A DNA stretch of 64,000 nt from the NCBI GenBank assembly GCA_025936115.1, contig JAICTZ010000021.1:1-64000 (forward strand). The letters run 5' to 3'. This DNA is from Polyangiaceae bacterium (GTDB lineage Bacteria > Myxococcota_A > Polyangia > Polyangiales > Polyangiaceae). Below are positions 1 through 8,449 of this stretch, in pieces. The stretch's first letter is position 1. Each line of letters starts with the position of its first letter. A model generated the notes under the pieces. It made no database searches and was not told the DNA's origin. It saw only the letters and a program-made list of their open reading frames with translations. The position numbers were made by a program, and so were the translations under genes.

Positions 1-1
1 G

Positions 2-2308
2 CTCGGCGATCTCACGAGCACGACGTTCGGCCGCGTCGCCGCGCAGAAACTCCGTGCGACACTCACCTCCCGCGCGGAGGGCCCCGGCTCCGTGCTGCGC
101 GCCATCGCCGAGCGCTCGCTGCGCCTGCTCGACGGCGAGGTGGACGACGACGACGACTTGGTCGGCGCGCTCCGGCGCGCCATGATGGCGTTCGAGAACG
201 TCGGAGCGCGCGCGGCGCACGAGCTCGCGCAGAAAGCCGCCTCCAAGCTCCACCACACGCTCGACTTCCTCGAAAACCAGGACGCGCACGATCCGCAAGT
301 CCAGCCGTACCTGCTCGGCGCGTTGAGCGACGTCGATGCCTGTGCGCTCGAGCGACCGCGCCTCGCCCACCTCTTGCAGCTCGGCCGCCGCCCGGGCGAC
401 ACCGATCAAAGCGTCCCCGAGCTCGATCGCTTGTGTGAACGGCTCGGACGCTGGCTCGTCGGCGCCGAAGCGAGCGCCGAGCGCGCCCAGGGCTCCAAAT
501 CCGCCGGCCTGGCCGAGCAGCGGCATTTGAAGGCGTTGCTCCACCTGGTCGACGTCGAATCCGCGCGTAGCGAGGACGATGCGAGCATGCGCGATCGCAT
601 CAAGCGCACCGTGCAGGTCATGCTGCGCCGGGTCGTCGAAAGCCCGGGGCAAATCGTGCACCGCATCGCGTGCGCCACGCTCGCCCGCTCGTGCGACGCC
701 GCCGTGCGCGAAAGCGTGTGCGAACCGAGCGATCTCTTGCTGACGCTCATGAGCAGCGTGAGCGATCCGACGAGCTTCGACGCGCTCGCCGAAGCCTCGA
801 CCAATCTCGATGTTTCCTCGGCCATCGGTGCTTACGCGAAATTCGTCGGCGCGCACGAGTCGTCCGAAAATACGACGACACCGCACGACGTCGCGCTGTC
901 CGCGGCCGAGCGCGTGATCGACCTGAGCCACGGGGTCGGCGCGGGTGGCAGCTACCGCAGCGAAGCGTTGCGCCGACTGCTGCTCAAGCTCGGCCGCTGT
1001 CTCGAAGCCGTCGCGCAGGCGCGTGGGCAGTCCGAGCTCGTCGATGTGGCGGGCTCCGGTGTCCAGACGCTCGACGAGCTCCAAAACGCGGCGAGCGCGC
1101 TCCGGCGCCTGATCGCGAGCGCGCGGCGGCGCGTGCTCGGGCCCGATCCGGACGAAATTGCCATCGACGCCGACGTGCCGCCCCTCGCGGCGTTGATCGA
1201 GCGCGCGGTGAGCTCGGGCGTGCCGCCGAACGCGAACCAGCTCAGCATGGCCGTCTCCGAGATCACCGCCGACCTGCCGGCGGCGCTCGGTGAAGCCTTC
1301 AGGCTTGCGCTTACCGGCATCGAAACCCTGCCGATTGCCGCGGCTTCGGACGTGCACGCGATCCCACTCGGCCGGCGGCGCGAAAACCTGCCGGATTGGC
1401 TCTTGCCGAGCCGGACGATCGGCGCGTTTTACGTCGTGCGCGCGCTCGGCAGCGGCGGCGCCGCGTCCGTCTTCGTCGCGCGCCGCCTGGAGGAACGGTC
1501 GAACACCGAGGCCCAGGGCTTCGCGCTCAAGGTGCCCGACTACGATCCCACCACGGCGCGCAGCCTCTCCGACCAAGAATTCTTGCAGCTGTTTCGCGAG
1601 GAAGCCGGCGCGCTCTTGTCCTTGCCTCACCACCCGAACCTCGCGCGCTTCGTCACGTTCGATCTCGCCGCGCGGCCGAAGCCGATCCTCGTGATGGAGC
1701 TCATCACGGGGCTGTCGATGGATCGCTTGATCCGCAGCCGCTCGCTGACGATGGATCGCGCGTTCCGCTACCTCGACGGCATCGCCGCCGGTCTCGAGAC
1801 GATGCACGGCGTCGGAGTCGGCCACCTCGACATCAAGCCGTCGAACGTCATCATGCGCGACGGCGAGACCCCTGTGCTCGTGGACTTCGGTCTGAGCGGG
1901 CGTCATCTGCGACCAGGCTGCGGCACGCTCGAGTTCTGTGCGCCCGAGGTGCTCGGCGTTCACGACCCGTCGTTCCAGCCGGCGCCGCAAGGCGCCGACA
2001 TTTATGCCTTCGGGTGCCTGGCCTACGAGCTGCTCGCCGCCGAGACGCTGTTTCAGGCGGAAGGCGAAACCGCCATCCTGTCGCTCCACGTGCAGCACGA
2101 CGGTTGGCCGGAACGAGTGGCCCGACTCGGCCGTGACAGCGTCCTCGCCGATCTCGGAAAATTCATTGCATCTTGCCTGCGCCGCGATCCAAGACAGCGT
2201 CCGACCGCAGCGCAAACACGTGCCGCGCTCGGCCCGCTCGCGAAGAAGTACAAGAACGTCCCATGGCCCTTGCCGCTGCCTGCCGCGCGCGCTCAACGCG
2301 CGGGTTGA
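2..2308 (+). CDS. Serine/threonine protein kinase (5' end outside window)
   Basis: The C-terminal third is a eukaryotic-type protein kinase domain, about residues 440-710 counted from the GTG at 92. It shows a glycine loop (GSGGAAS), an ALK lysine motif, a catalytic loop HLDIKPSN, a DFG near residue 597 and an APE-type motif (CAPEV). The N-terminal 430 residues are Ala/Arg/Leu-rich and helical-looking with no family I recognise; no membrane segment is obvious. The frame stays open from the GTG at 92 back to base 2 with coding-like sequence, so the real start is probably upstream of the window. The catalytic loop has HLD where HRD is usual, so it is a non-RD kinase. Its end overlaps the next lipoprotein gene. 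Confidence 0.9.
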   Translation, partial: LGDLTSTTFGRVAAQKLRATLTSRAEGPGSVLRAIAERSLRLLDGEVDDDDDLVGALRRAMMAFENVGARAAHELAQKAASKLHHTLDFLENQDAHDPQVQPYLLGALSDVDACALERPRLAHLLQLGRRPGDTDQSVPELDRLCERLGRWLVGAEASAERAQGSKSAGLAEQRHLKALLHLVDVESARSEDDASMRDRIKRTVQVMLRRVVESPGQIVHRIACATLARSCDAAVRESVCEPSDLLLTLMSSVSDPTSFDALAEASTNLDVSSAIGAYAKFVGAHESSENTTTPHDVALSAAERVIDLSHGVGAGGSYRSEALRRLLLKLGRCLEAVAQARGQSELVDVAGSGVQTLDELQNAASALRRLIASARRRVLGPDPDEIAIDADVPPLAALIERAVSSGVPPNANQLSMAVSEITADLPAALGEAFRLALTGIETLPIAAASDVHAIPLGRRRENLPDWLLPSRTIGAFYVVRALGSGGAASVFVARRLEERSNTEAQGFALKVPDYDPTTARSLSDQEFLQLFREEAGALLSLPHHPNLARFVTFDLAARPKPILVMELITGLSMDRLIRSRSLTMDRAFRYLDGIAAGLETMHGVGVGHLDIKPSNVIMRDGETPVLVDFGLSGRHLRPGCGTLEFCAPEVLGVHDPSFQPAPQGADIYAFGCLAYELLAAETLFQAEGETAILSLHVQHDGWPERVARLGRDSVLADLGKFIASCLRRDPRQRPTAAQTRAALGPLAKKYKNVPWPLPLPAARAQRAG

Positions 2309-2835
2309 CCGTCGCCTGCTCCCTCTTCCTCGCGGCTTGCCGCGCCGGCAACGCGGGCACCGGCGTGGATCTACTCATCCCCGACGGGGTCGGCCGCCGC
2401 GTCGAGCTCGTCCCGCAGACCGCGTTCGCCGAATACGTGGAGCTGCCCGAGCTCCGGCGCGAGCTTCGCATCACGCTCGCGAGCTACTCGCTCTCGTGCG
2501 ACCACTACGTAGCGCCCGGACCGGACGACGTCCTGTTCGTGTTGACACTGACGGCCCCCGCCGCCGAGCCCTTTCATCCAGGCACCTACCCACTCGAGAG
2601 CGCGGAGATGCCGGACGCCGGGCCCACCAAGCGCGCCAAGGGCTTTGCCGTGGCACGCCAGGGCGGTCGCGGCTTCGATTTCCCGAGCGGCGGCGCAGTC
2701 GAGCTCCGCAGCGTGGAATTTACGCCAGGGGGCCTCGTGAGCGGCATGCTGGCACTCGAGTTTCCCGGTGATGGCAGTCGTCCGCCGGCAGGCGCGCACG
2801 GCAAGTTCGAGGCGCACCTGTGTCGCGGGGAATAA
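2263..2835 (+). CDS. Small lipoprotein of unknown function
   Basis: About 190 residues with a lipoprotein signal whose core is LTVACSLFLAAC, so the mature protein should start at Cys and be anchored in a membrane. I recognise no domain. The ATG at 2263 overlaps the kinase gene by 46 bases. A TTG at 2305, overlapping the kinase stop as TTGA, is an alternative start that would give a more compact signal peptide. An open frame extends to 2173 but lies inside the kinase. The position suggests co-transcription with the kinase; any functional link is inference. Confidence 0.7.
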   Translation: MALAAACRARSTRGLTVACSLFLAACRAGNAGTGVDLLIPDGVGRRVELVPQTAFAEYVELPELRRELRITLASYSLSCDHYVAPGPDDVLFVLTLTAPAAEPFHPGTYPLESAEMPDAGPTKRAKGFAVARQGGRGFDFPSGGAVELRSVEFTPGGLVSGMLALEFPGDGSRPPAGAHGKFEAHLCRGE

Positions 2836-2857
2836 GTCGTGATAGCACCCTGCCCTC

Positions 2858-3454
2858 ATGCGCTCCGCTCTTCCGCTCTCGCTTGCTTGTCTGTGCTCAC
2901 TCGCGGCGTGCAGTAACGACGACTCCGACGCGCCCGTGAGCCCCGGCAACGTGGTCCTCGAGATCACGGCCCTTCATCCGCGGGGCAGCGACACCTGGCT
3001 GCCGCCTCGTGCCCCCGATCCCACCAATCCAAGTGACCAGGGCTATCCGGGCGATCCCGAACCCATCGTCATCGGCTGCGATCGCCGCCTCGGCGTCGAC
3101 ACCTATCTCGACAATTTCTACCTGCGCGCGCCGGACGCGTGCGGCAGCAACGTGCAGTGCGGCTATCTCGTGCTCGAAATCGATCCTTCGGACGCCGGGG
3201 CTGCCGCGAGCGCGTACGCCGTGGCGCCGAGCCTCTTCGTCGATCTCGGAGCTCTCGAGCGGGCGGGCAAGCTCGAAGGTGCCCACGTCATCCGTCCACG
3301 CCTCTCGGAACCGAGCGGCAAGCCCTTCACCCACCCGTACGCCTCGACGCCCGAAGATCTCACGGTGACCTTCGCCTCCGATACGTGCGCGCTCGACGGG
3401 GCGGGCGGTGGATCGGGCGAGCCGCCGTCATCGAACGCGGGCGCCGCGCCTTGA
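2858..3454 (+). CDS. Small lipoprotein of unknown function
   Basis: 198 residues. It begins with an Arg-containing n-region, a Leu-rich core and the lipobox LAAC, followed by an Asp/Ser-rich stretch typical of a mature lipoprotein. Four cysteines in the middle (around CDRRLG, DACGSNVQCG) suggest disulfides in an exported fold. It lies 22 bases after the preceding lipoprotein gene on the same strand, probably in the same transcript, and converges with the L,D-transpeptidase gene. No family recognised. Confidence 0.75.
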   Translation: MRSALPLSLACLCSLAACSNDDSDAPVSPGNVVLEITALHPRGSDTWLPPRAPDPTNPSDQGYPGDPEPIVIGCDRRLGVDTYLDNFYLRAPDACGSNVQCGYLVLEIDPSDAGAAASAYAVAPSLFVDLGALERAGKLEGAHVIRPRLSEPSGKPFTHPYASTPEDLTVTFASDTCALDGAGGGSGEPPSSNAGAAP

Positions 3455-3484
3455 GTCCGCGAGCAGCGCGCGCGGGCTTCCCGT

Positions 3485-5089
3485 TCACGCGTGGATGAAG
3501 ACAACGGTGCCCGTGAGCGCCTTCATCACACCGTGCCAACCGGGCGGGAGCGCGGGCTCGGTGAAGAAGAAGAGGCGCCGGGCGTCCTCGGGCGACAGAT
3601 TCAGGCAGCCGTGACTCTTGGGCGTGCCGAAACGATCGTGCCAGTAAGCGCCGTGCAACGCATAACCTTGCTCGAAGTACTGCACGTACGGGACGTCCCG
3701 CAGCTCGAAGTCCTCGCCCACTTCGTCCGAGCTCATGGTGGTGGAGACGTGCTTCGTGTGGATGCGGAAGATGCCGCGCTTGGTCGCCGTGGTTTTGTCG
3801 GCGTCGTCGAGACCCGCTTCGCCGCTCGAGACGAGCGTCGCGAACACGGGCCGTTCGCCGTCGTAGGCGACGAGCGTCTGTTTAGTCAGATTCACGTCGA
3901 GCCAACGCTCGCCGTTCTTGCCCCAGGCCGGCATGCGCCGCGCTGGATCGATGCGTGAAGCGTCCTGATCGCTGAGCCAGCGACCGTCGGTGGTCTCGTT
4001 GTGCAGGCGACCATGGAAAAACTGCCGCTTGCCCGTGAGCGCAATCGCCGCGCGAAACGGCGCCTCACCATCGTCCTCGAGGCGCTTGCCCTGACGCACG
4101 AAGCGCCAGAAGTGGGCCCCTTCACGCCGCACGAACGCAAAGGGGAGCTTCACGTCGCGACCAATCTCGACACCGTGGAAATCGGAGCCGCGGATGGGAC
4201 GCAGGCGGTCGGTCGGCAGCACGCTCAGATCGGTGGCGAGCCCGTAGCGGCGGCCCTCGAAGAGCTCCGTCGTGAGAAACGAGTAACCGACCTTCGGCCG
4301 CATCTTGCCGACGACGAGCTCGGACCCGGCGTCCGTGCCTGTCTCCGTCAAGCGCACGATTCCGCCGTGGAGCAAAAGGTCGGGAGCGGGATCGCTCTGG
4401 CGCGCGGCCCACGCTAGAGCTGGATCGACGAGCGTACCCGCGCCACCGAGCCAGAGTTCCTGCCCATATGCCGCACCGATTTCGCCACCGGCGGATAGCC
4501 ACGCCGGCATGCGCTCCTTGAGATCCGGCTCGGCCGCGGCGAGCTCGAGAGCGGGCGGCAGGCGCGCGTAGATCGGGCCGGGGTTTCGCACCGTCCCGTA
4601 AATGAAGGGCAATTTCCGGCCGAAGTCGGCTGGATGCGGCGCGCTCAGCCTCACGACGGGGTCGCGCGCATCGAGTGTCGCCGTCGGACCGACGCAGACG
4701 AAGCCCTCTGGCTCGACGGGGTAAAAGCCCCCCGGGCAGCCCTCCCCCGGAACGGGGCGGGCGGTTGTCGGTGACGAGCTGCCGGCGCGCAAATAGCCGA
4801 GCCGCTCGGCGCCGAGCGATGGTTGCGCGAAGATCCACGCCCGGAGCGCTCTCGCGTACACCCGCGGCTTGCCGTCGACGGGGGTAGGCGCGAGGGCGTG
4901 ATAGGCGCCGTCCAGGGTGACGCGATCGAGCGCGCGCTGCGGCGCTGCGCGTGAAAGCGGCGTGGCCAGCGCAAGTTGTGCGCTGGCGAGCGGCTCGAGC
5001 CTGACGGCGGGAGCAGTTCGATCCGCACCTCTACCGCAGCCGGCGGCGAGGGAGACCGCAAGAACCCTTAATACGACACGCAACGCCAC
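3485..5089 (-). CDS. L,D-transpeptidase (YkuD domain) lipoprotein
   Basis: 534 residues. The C-terminal region carries the YkuD signature: an upstream His (LHGAYWHDRFG) followed by SHGCLNLSPEDA, where the Cys near residue 494 is the expected nucleophile. YkuD enzymes form 3-3 cross-links in peptidoglycan or attach proteins to it, acting in the periplasm. The N-terminus has a short hydrophobic stretch ending in AAGC, a plausible though weak lipobox, so an envelope location is likely. The long N-terminal part (residues 30-350) is not a family I recognise. The start is a GTG. The gene is divergent from the membrane protein at 5457, with the palindromic element between them. Confidence 0.9.
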   Translation of the reverse strand: MALRVVLRVLAVSLAAGCGRGADRTAPAVRLEPLASAQLALATPLSRAAPQRALDRVTLDGAYHALAPTPVDGKPRVYARALRAWIFAQPSLGAERLGYLRAGSSSPTTARPVPGEGCPGGFYPVEPEGFVCVGPTATLDARDPVVRLSAPHPADFGRKLPFIYGTVRNPGPIYARLPPALELAAAEPDLKERMPAWLSAGGEIGAAYGQELWLGGAGTLVDPALAWAARQSDPAPDLLLHGGIVRLTETGTDAGSELVVGKMRPKVGYSFLTTELFEGRRYGLATDLSVLPTDRLRPIRGSDFHGVEIGRDVKLPFAFVRREGAHFWRFVRQGKRLEDDGEAPFRAAIALTGKRQFFHGRLHNETTDGRWLSDQDASRIDPARRMPAWGKNGERWLDVNLTKQTLVAYDGERPVFATLVSSGEAGLDDADKTTATKRGIFRIHTKHVSTTMSSDEVGEDFELRDVPYVQYFEQGYALHGAYWHDRFGTPKSHGCLNLSPEDARRLFFFTEPALPPGWHGVMKALTGTVVFIHA

Positions 5090-5109
5090 GACGAGTTACC
5101 TGATTGCTC

Positions 5110-5392
5110 CCACTAGTACTACTTCGCCAGTCTTGAATGGCCAGATCACGATCGGCGCGGGTGGAGACGGGCTACGAAAAAATCCGGCGAGGCCGGTAGA
5201 CGGCCGTCCGTCCGTACGCTCCAGCCGCCACGCCTTATCAGCCGTCGTCTGCGGGCGGCCCGCCGACGACTCGCGATTTTCGCGAACTCACCCCAGCGCG
5301 TCCGCCGGTCTCGCCGGTTTCTTCTGTGGCCCATCGCCACTCACGCCGATCGAGATCTGCTCCTGCCAAGACTGGCGAAGTAGTGCTAGTGG
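5110..5392. mobile_element. Near-palindromic foldback / MITE-like element
   Basis: The first 23 bases from 5113 (CTAGTACTACTTCGCCAG...) are repeated as reverse complement ending at 5390 with a single mismatch. Similarity between the arms continues inward, with substitutions, for about 80 bases on each side. At the centre, 5244-5270 is itself an inverted repeat (GTCGTCTGCGGGC against GCCCGCCGACGAC). Almost the whole 280 bases could therefore fold on itself. No gene is encoded. It fills the space between two divergent genes. A non-autonomous terminal-inverted-repeat element is the best explanation; a large structured regulatory RNA is an alternative. No clear target-site duplication was seen. 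Confidence 0.6.
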
Positions 5393-5456
5393 CCAAGAAA
5401 GCGCCGCGTGCCCAAATTCTGGTGGTAGGGTCCGCGCCATTCCGCGGAGCTTCCGG

Positions 5457-6422
5457 ATGTTGATGCTCGATCCAAAGGAGCGGCCGCTGGCCGTGCTCGA
5501 GCAACGAGGCTTCGAGCCATCGTTCCTGGCGGGCCTCCTGTTCGCCGCACTCGGTGTCGTCCCACTTTCGTCCTCTGGCCCGTTCACGCTCCTGCGCGCG
5601 TTGGGCTTGGTGATCCTCGGCGCGGCATCCGTGCTGCTCCTCACGCTCGGCAGTCCGCGCACGCGCGCGCGTGCGCTCGCCCGCCTCGCGGCCCATCCGG
5701 CGCGTCCGGCGGAGCGCGGCGTCGCGCTCGAGCTCGACGGCGACGCGTTGCCCCCCACGTATCGAGCCGTGATGGTTTTCGGAGACGGCGTGCGCCGCAC
5801 GTTGCTCGAGCGCGCCGAACCGGCAGGTGTGCTCGAAGATGCCGTGTTGCTTGCGCGCGAGCTCGGGGTGCCGCTCGTCGCGGGCTGGGGGATCGACGAC
5901 CGCACGGTGGAAGCGCTCTTACGTCCGATTGATCCGTCGCGCCGGCTCGACAGCGACACGACGATCACTTTCGATTCGCCGCCGTTCGCGGGTCAGCGCA
6001 ACGCGGCATGGACGACGCTCTGGGCGTCGGCCTTCGTCGTCGTGGCGACGATCCTGATGTCGGAGTCGGCGCGAGCCAAAGTGACGCCGAGCGCGCTCTC
6101 ACTCGTGCTACCGGGCCTCGGCGCGTTCATCGTGCTCCTGCTCGGCACTTGGCTCATCGGCGCGCGCGGCACGTTGGTGCTCGGCGCGACCGGTGTCATT
6201 CGGCGTCGGTTCTGGTTCGGTGTGGAGCTCGGTGAGGCCCGTTCCGTAAAGCTCGACGTGGCCGCCGCCGCCGTCGCCTTACCGCCAGGAGGCTCGGTCG
6301 GTCATCTCGTGGTCTCGAACGGGCACGACCTGATTGCGTTCCCCGTGCGAGGCGGAACGCCCCAGCTACGCCTGTTACACGCGGCTTTTTCGCCGCAGCG
6401 AGCAAACCGCGCCGCGGAATGA
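5457..6422 (+). CDS. Membrane protein of unknown function
   Basis: 321 residues with two hydrophobic hairpins: one near the N-terminus (FLAGLLFAALGVVPLSS and a second segment ending SVLLLTLGSP) and one in the middle (ASAFVVVATILM and LPGLGAFIVLLLGTWLIG). Four transmembrane helices are therefore likely, with soluble loops between. No family recognised. The open frame runs back to 4917 over the L,D-transpeptidase gene and the foldback element. I chose the ATG at 5457 because coding character begins there; an ATG at 5463 is equally possible. Confidence 0.7.
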   Translation: MLMLDPKERPLAVLEQRGFEPSFLAGLLFAALGVVPLSSSGPFTLLRALGLVILGAASVLLLTLGSPRTRARALARLAAHPARPAERGVALELDGDALPPTYRAVMVFGDGVRRTLLERAEPAGVLEDAVLLARELGVPLVAGWGIDDRTVEALLRPIDPSRRLDSDTTITFDSPPFAGQRNAAWTTLWASAFVVVATILMSESARAKVTPSALSLVLPGLGAFIVLLLGTWLIGARGTLVLGATGVIRRRFWFGVELGEARSVKLDVAAAAVALPPGGSVGHLVVSNGHDLIAFPVRGGTPQLRLLHAAFSPQRANRAAE

Positions 6423-6461
6423 TCGTCCGGACGGGATCGCTTCTGATAGCGTCTGCGTACG

Positions 6462-7121
6462 ATGAAGTACAGAGGGATGCTCGGTATCACGACTTCCGCA
6501 CTGCTCGGTTTCGCGCTCGTCGCTCAAGCCGAGCCGCATAAGCCACCGCCCGGCGAGCACATGGGACCGCCCGGCGAGCACACGGGACCGCCCGGCGACC
6601 GCACGGGACCGCCCGGCGCGCACATGGGGCACGGCCCCGGTCCGGCCCCGTCCGGTTCCGCCCCCGCCCCCGGCCGGGACGCGAAGAAGAACCAAGGCGA
6701 TCAAGGCGACCTCGCGGAACAGTTTCGCCATCATCGGCCCAAGCCCGAAGAAGCAGAAGCGAAGCTCGGCGAGCTCCGCTCGACGTTCGCTGCACGACGC
6801 CAAGCCCACCGCGAGCGCATGCGCGCTGAGTTCGGGCCTGCCGCGCTGAGCCACCCCGACGTGTTCGCCGAGCTCAGAAAGCACGCACGGCGCATGGCGT
6901 TCTTGAACCGCGCCAAGCTGGTCGCGACGACCGAGCTCGACGAGCCGAAGCGCACCGCCGCGCTCAGCCGCATCGACAAGCTCCTCGCGTCCGAGCAGGC
7001 GCGTCATCAGAAGGCCGTGCAAAAACTCAAAGCAGAGAGCCCACCGACTCCGTCGGCCTCCGCCGCCGCGTCCGCCGTCCCGGCGCCCGCCGTCCCGGCC
7101 CCCGCAGGGAGCACGCCATGA
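6462..7121 (+). CDS. Exported helical protein with Pro-Gly repeat region
   Basis: 219 residues. A signal peptide (ending ALVAQAEP) is followed by four 7-residue repeats of the type PPGEHMG, then a Pro/Ala/Gly linker. A charged helical region rich in Arg, Glu and Ala (about residues 85-200) follows, and the C-terminus is Pro/Ala-rich. The helical part is reminiscent of periplasmic Spy/CpxP-like helical proteins, but I see no defining motif, so this is only a suggestion. The ATGA overlap with the lipoprotein gene at 7118 indicates translational coupling. Confidence 0.65.
   Translation: MKYRGMLGITTSALLGFALVAQAEPHKPPPGEHMGPPGEHTGPPGDRTGPPGAHMGHGPGPAPSGSAPAPGRDAKKNQGDQGDLAEQFRHHRPKPEEAEAKLGELRSTFAARRQAHRERMRAEFGPAALSHPDVFAELRKHARRMAFLNRAKLVATTELDEPKRTAALSRIDKLLASEQARHQKAVQKLKAESPPTPSASAAASAVPAPAVPAPAGSTP
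6546..6629 (+). repeat. Four 21-bp tandem repeats inside the 6462 gene
   Basis: Four consecutive 21-base units beginning CCGCCCGGCG encode PPGEHMG, PPGEHTG, PPGDRTG and PPGAHMG. Such in-frame repeats can change copy number by slippage and lengthen or shorten the exported protein. Confidence 0.85.
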
Positions 7122-7402
7122 ACAAGCGGTTTGCAACGTTCGTTCTCGTCGCCACCATGTTTGCTTGCTCGAAGCAAGAGCCGCCGGCGCCCGCGGACAC
7201 GGCCGCGCCGAGCGCCACCGCACCGGCCGCGAGCGCCGAACCCGCGGCGTCGAGCGCCACGACGCCCGCACCGAGCGCCTCGGCCGCAACCGCCGAGCCG
7301 CCGACCGAAGAGGACTTCGAGCACGAAGCGACCGACCAGGTCACCGCCAAGACGCTCGACGCGCAGCTCGACGCGCTCGAAAAGGAAATCAAGGCGGACT
7401 GA
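7118..7402 (+). CDS. Small Ala/Pro-rich lipoprotein
   Basis: 94 residues. The signal peptide ends in a lipobox-like FACS, then a low-complexity Ala/Pro/Ser/Thr stretch and a short acidic C-terminal helix (EEDFEHEATDQ...). It starts inside the stop codon of the preceding gene (ATGA), so the two are almost certainly one operon. Probably a membrane-anchored partner of the 6462 product; function unknown. It converges with the DUF4340 gene. Confidence 0.7.
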   Translation: MNKRFATFVLVATMFACSKQEPPAPADTAAPSATAPAASAEPAASSATTPAPSASAATAEPPTEEDFEHEATDQVTAKTLDAQLDALEKEIKAD

Positions 7403-7438
7403 CGGGAGCTTCGCCTTTGGACGCCGCGGGCCCGGTCG

Positions 7439-8449
7439 TTATTTCACGACGCTCGCGGCGTCCTGCTCGACCTGCTCGCCGGCGGAAGCGAGCACTTTGA
7501 CGAACCAGCGGCTGTTCTCGGTGCGCACGTAGTAGTCGCTGCCTTTTTCGCCGGGCAGCTTGTAGAGCTCGAGGAAGCCGAGCGTCTTGTTGCCGCCGAA
7601 GTAGTCGATACGAACGATTGCGCTTTCGGGCGTGAGGGGTGACGGAGTGTTCTCGACGTACTCCGTCACGTGTAGACGCGAGACCTTGGCGAGCCAATTA
7701 CCGATGGTTTCGTCGAGCTTGCTCGGCGACGCAGCGTCCGCCCAGGCGCCCTTCTTGTCGGGAATGGCCACGACTTCGCGCGTTTTTCCAGCGCGCGCGA
7801 TGCGCAAGCGCGTCACGTCGGTCTCGGGGAACGCGTGCAGCTCGCGTTCGAGGAGCCGCGATTCGGCCCCAAGCATGCTCTGAACGATATCGCCCGAGAC
7901 GGCGTAAACGATGCCGCTGCGCTCGTCCTTGGCGTAGCGCTCCTGACCGCCCGGCGTCGAGCTGCCGATCACGAGCGCGTGCTCGGTACCGGCGATTTTG
8001 ACCTTCAGCGTCCCCTCGGGCTTGTCGAGGCCAAACTCCTCGGCTCTGCCACCGGCGAGCGGACCGAGCTGCCTCAGCGCCGTGAGAGGCGCAAGTTTGG
8101 TCGCGAGCTCGTCTGCGTCCTTCACGCCGATGAAATGGGTGGTCACGCGCTTCGGCGGTTCGCTCGCCTCGGCGCCCGCATCGGGCGCGGCGGGGTGCGG
8201 CTTCGGCCCCTCCTCTTTGTCGAGCGTCGCGACGTAGTAGCGGCCGATCGAATCCTTGCGTGCTTCGAGCGTCACCGTGCGCTTGGGCGATTCGAACCGA
8301 ATGCGCTCGAGGTGCTCGGGGCTCCCGCTCCAGACCTCGATCTTTTCGGCAGCATCGAGCTCGATCGGCTTGTCGCCGTGCGACCAGACCCCGAGCGCCA
8401 GCGCGGCGGCCACGAGCAACGCGACCAGGTGCGGCAAAAGTCCCTTCAT
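7439..8449 (-). CDS. DUF4340 domain protein, partner of the ABC exporter
   Basis: 336 residues: a short N-terminal hydrophobic anchor (HLVALLVAAALALGVW), then a mostly beta periplasmic region. The features fit DUF4340 proteins, which are usually encoded after GldG-like ABC components: repeated ...YYVRTENSRWFVKV-type strands and a central ...YAKDERSGIVYAVS segment. It overlaps the GldG-like gene by 4 bases and is the last gene of the four-gene operon 12169-7439. Likely a periplasmic accessory of the exporter; substrate unknown. Confidence 0.75.
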   Translation of the reverse strand: MKGLLPHLVALLVAAALALGVWSHGDKPIELDAAEKIEVWSGSPEHLERIRFESPKRTVTLEARKDSIGRYYVATLDKEEGPKPHPAAPDAGAEASEPPKRVTTHFIGVKDADELATKLAPLTALRQLGPLAGGRAEEFGLDKPEGTLKVKIAGTEHALVIGSSTPGGQERYAKDERSGIVYAVSGDIVQSMLGAESRLLERELHAFPETDVTRLRIARAGKTREVVAIPDKKGAWADAASPSKLDETIGNWLAKVSRLHVTEYVENTPSPLTPESAIVRIDYFGGNKTLGFLELYKLPGEKGSDYYVRTENSRWFVKVLASAGEQVEQDAASVVK

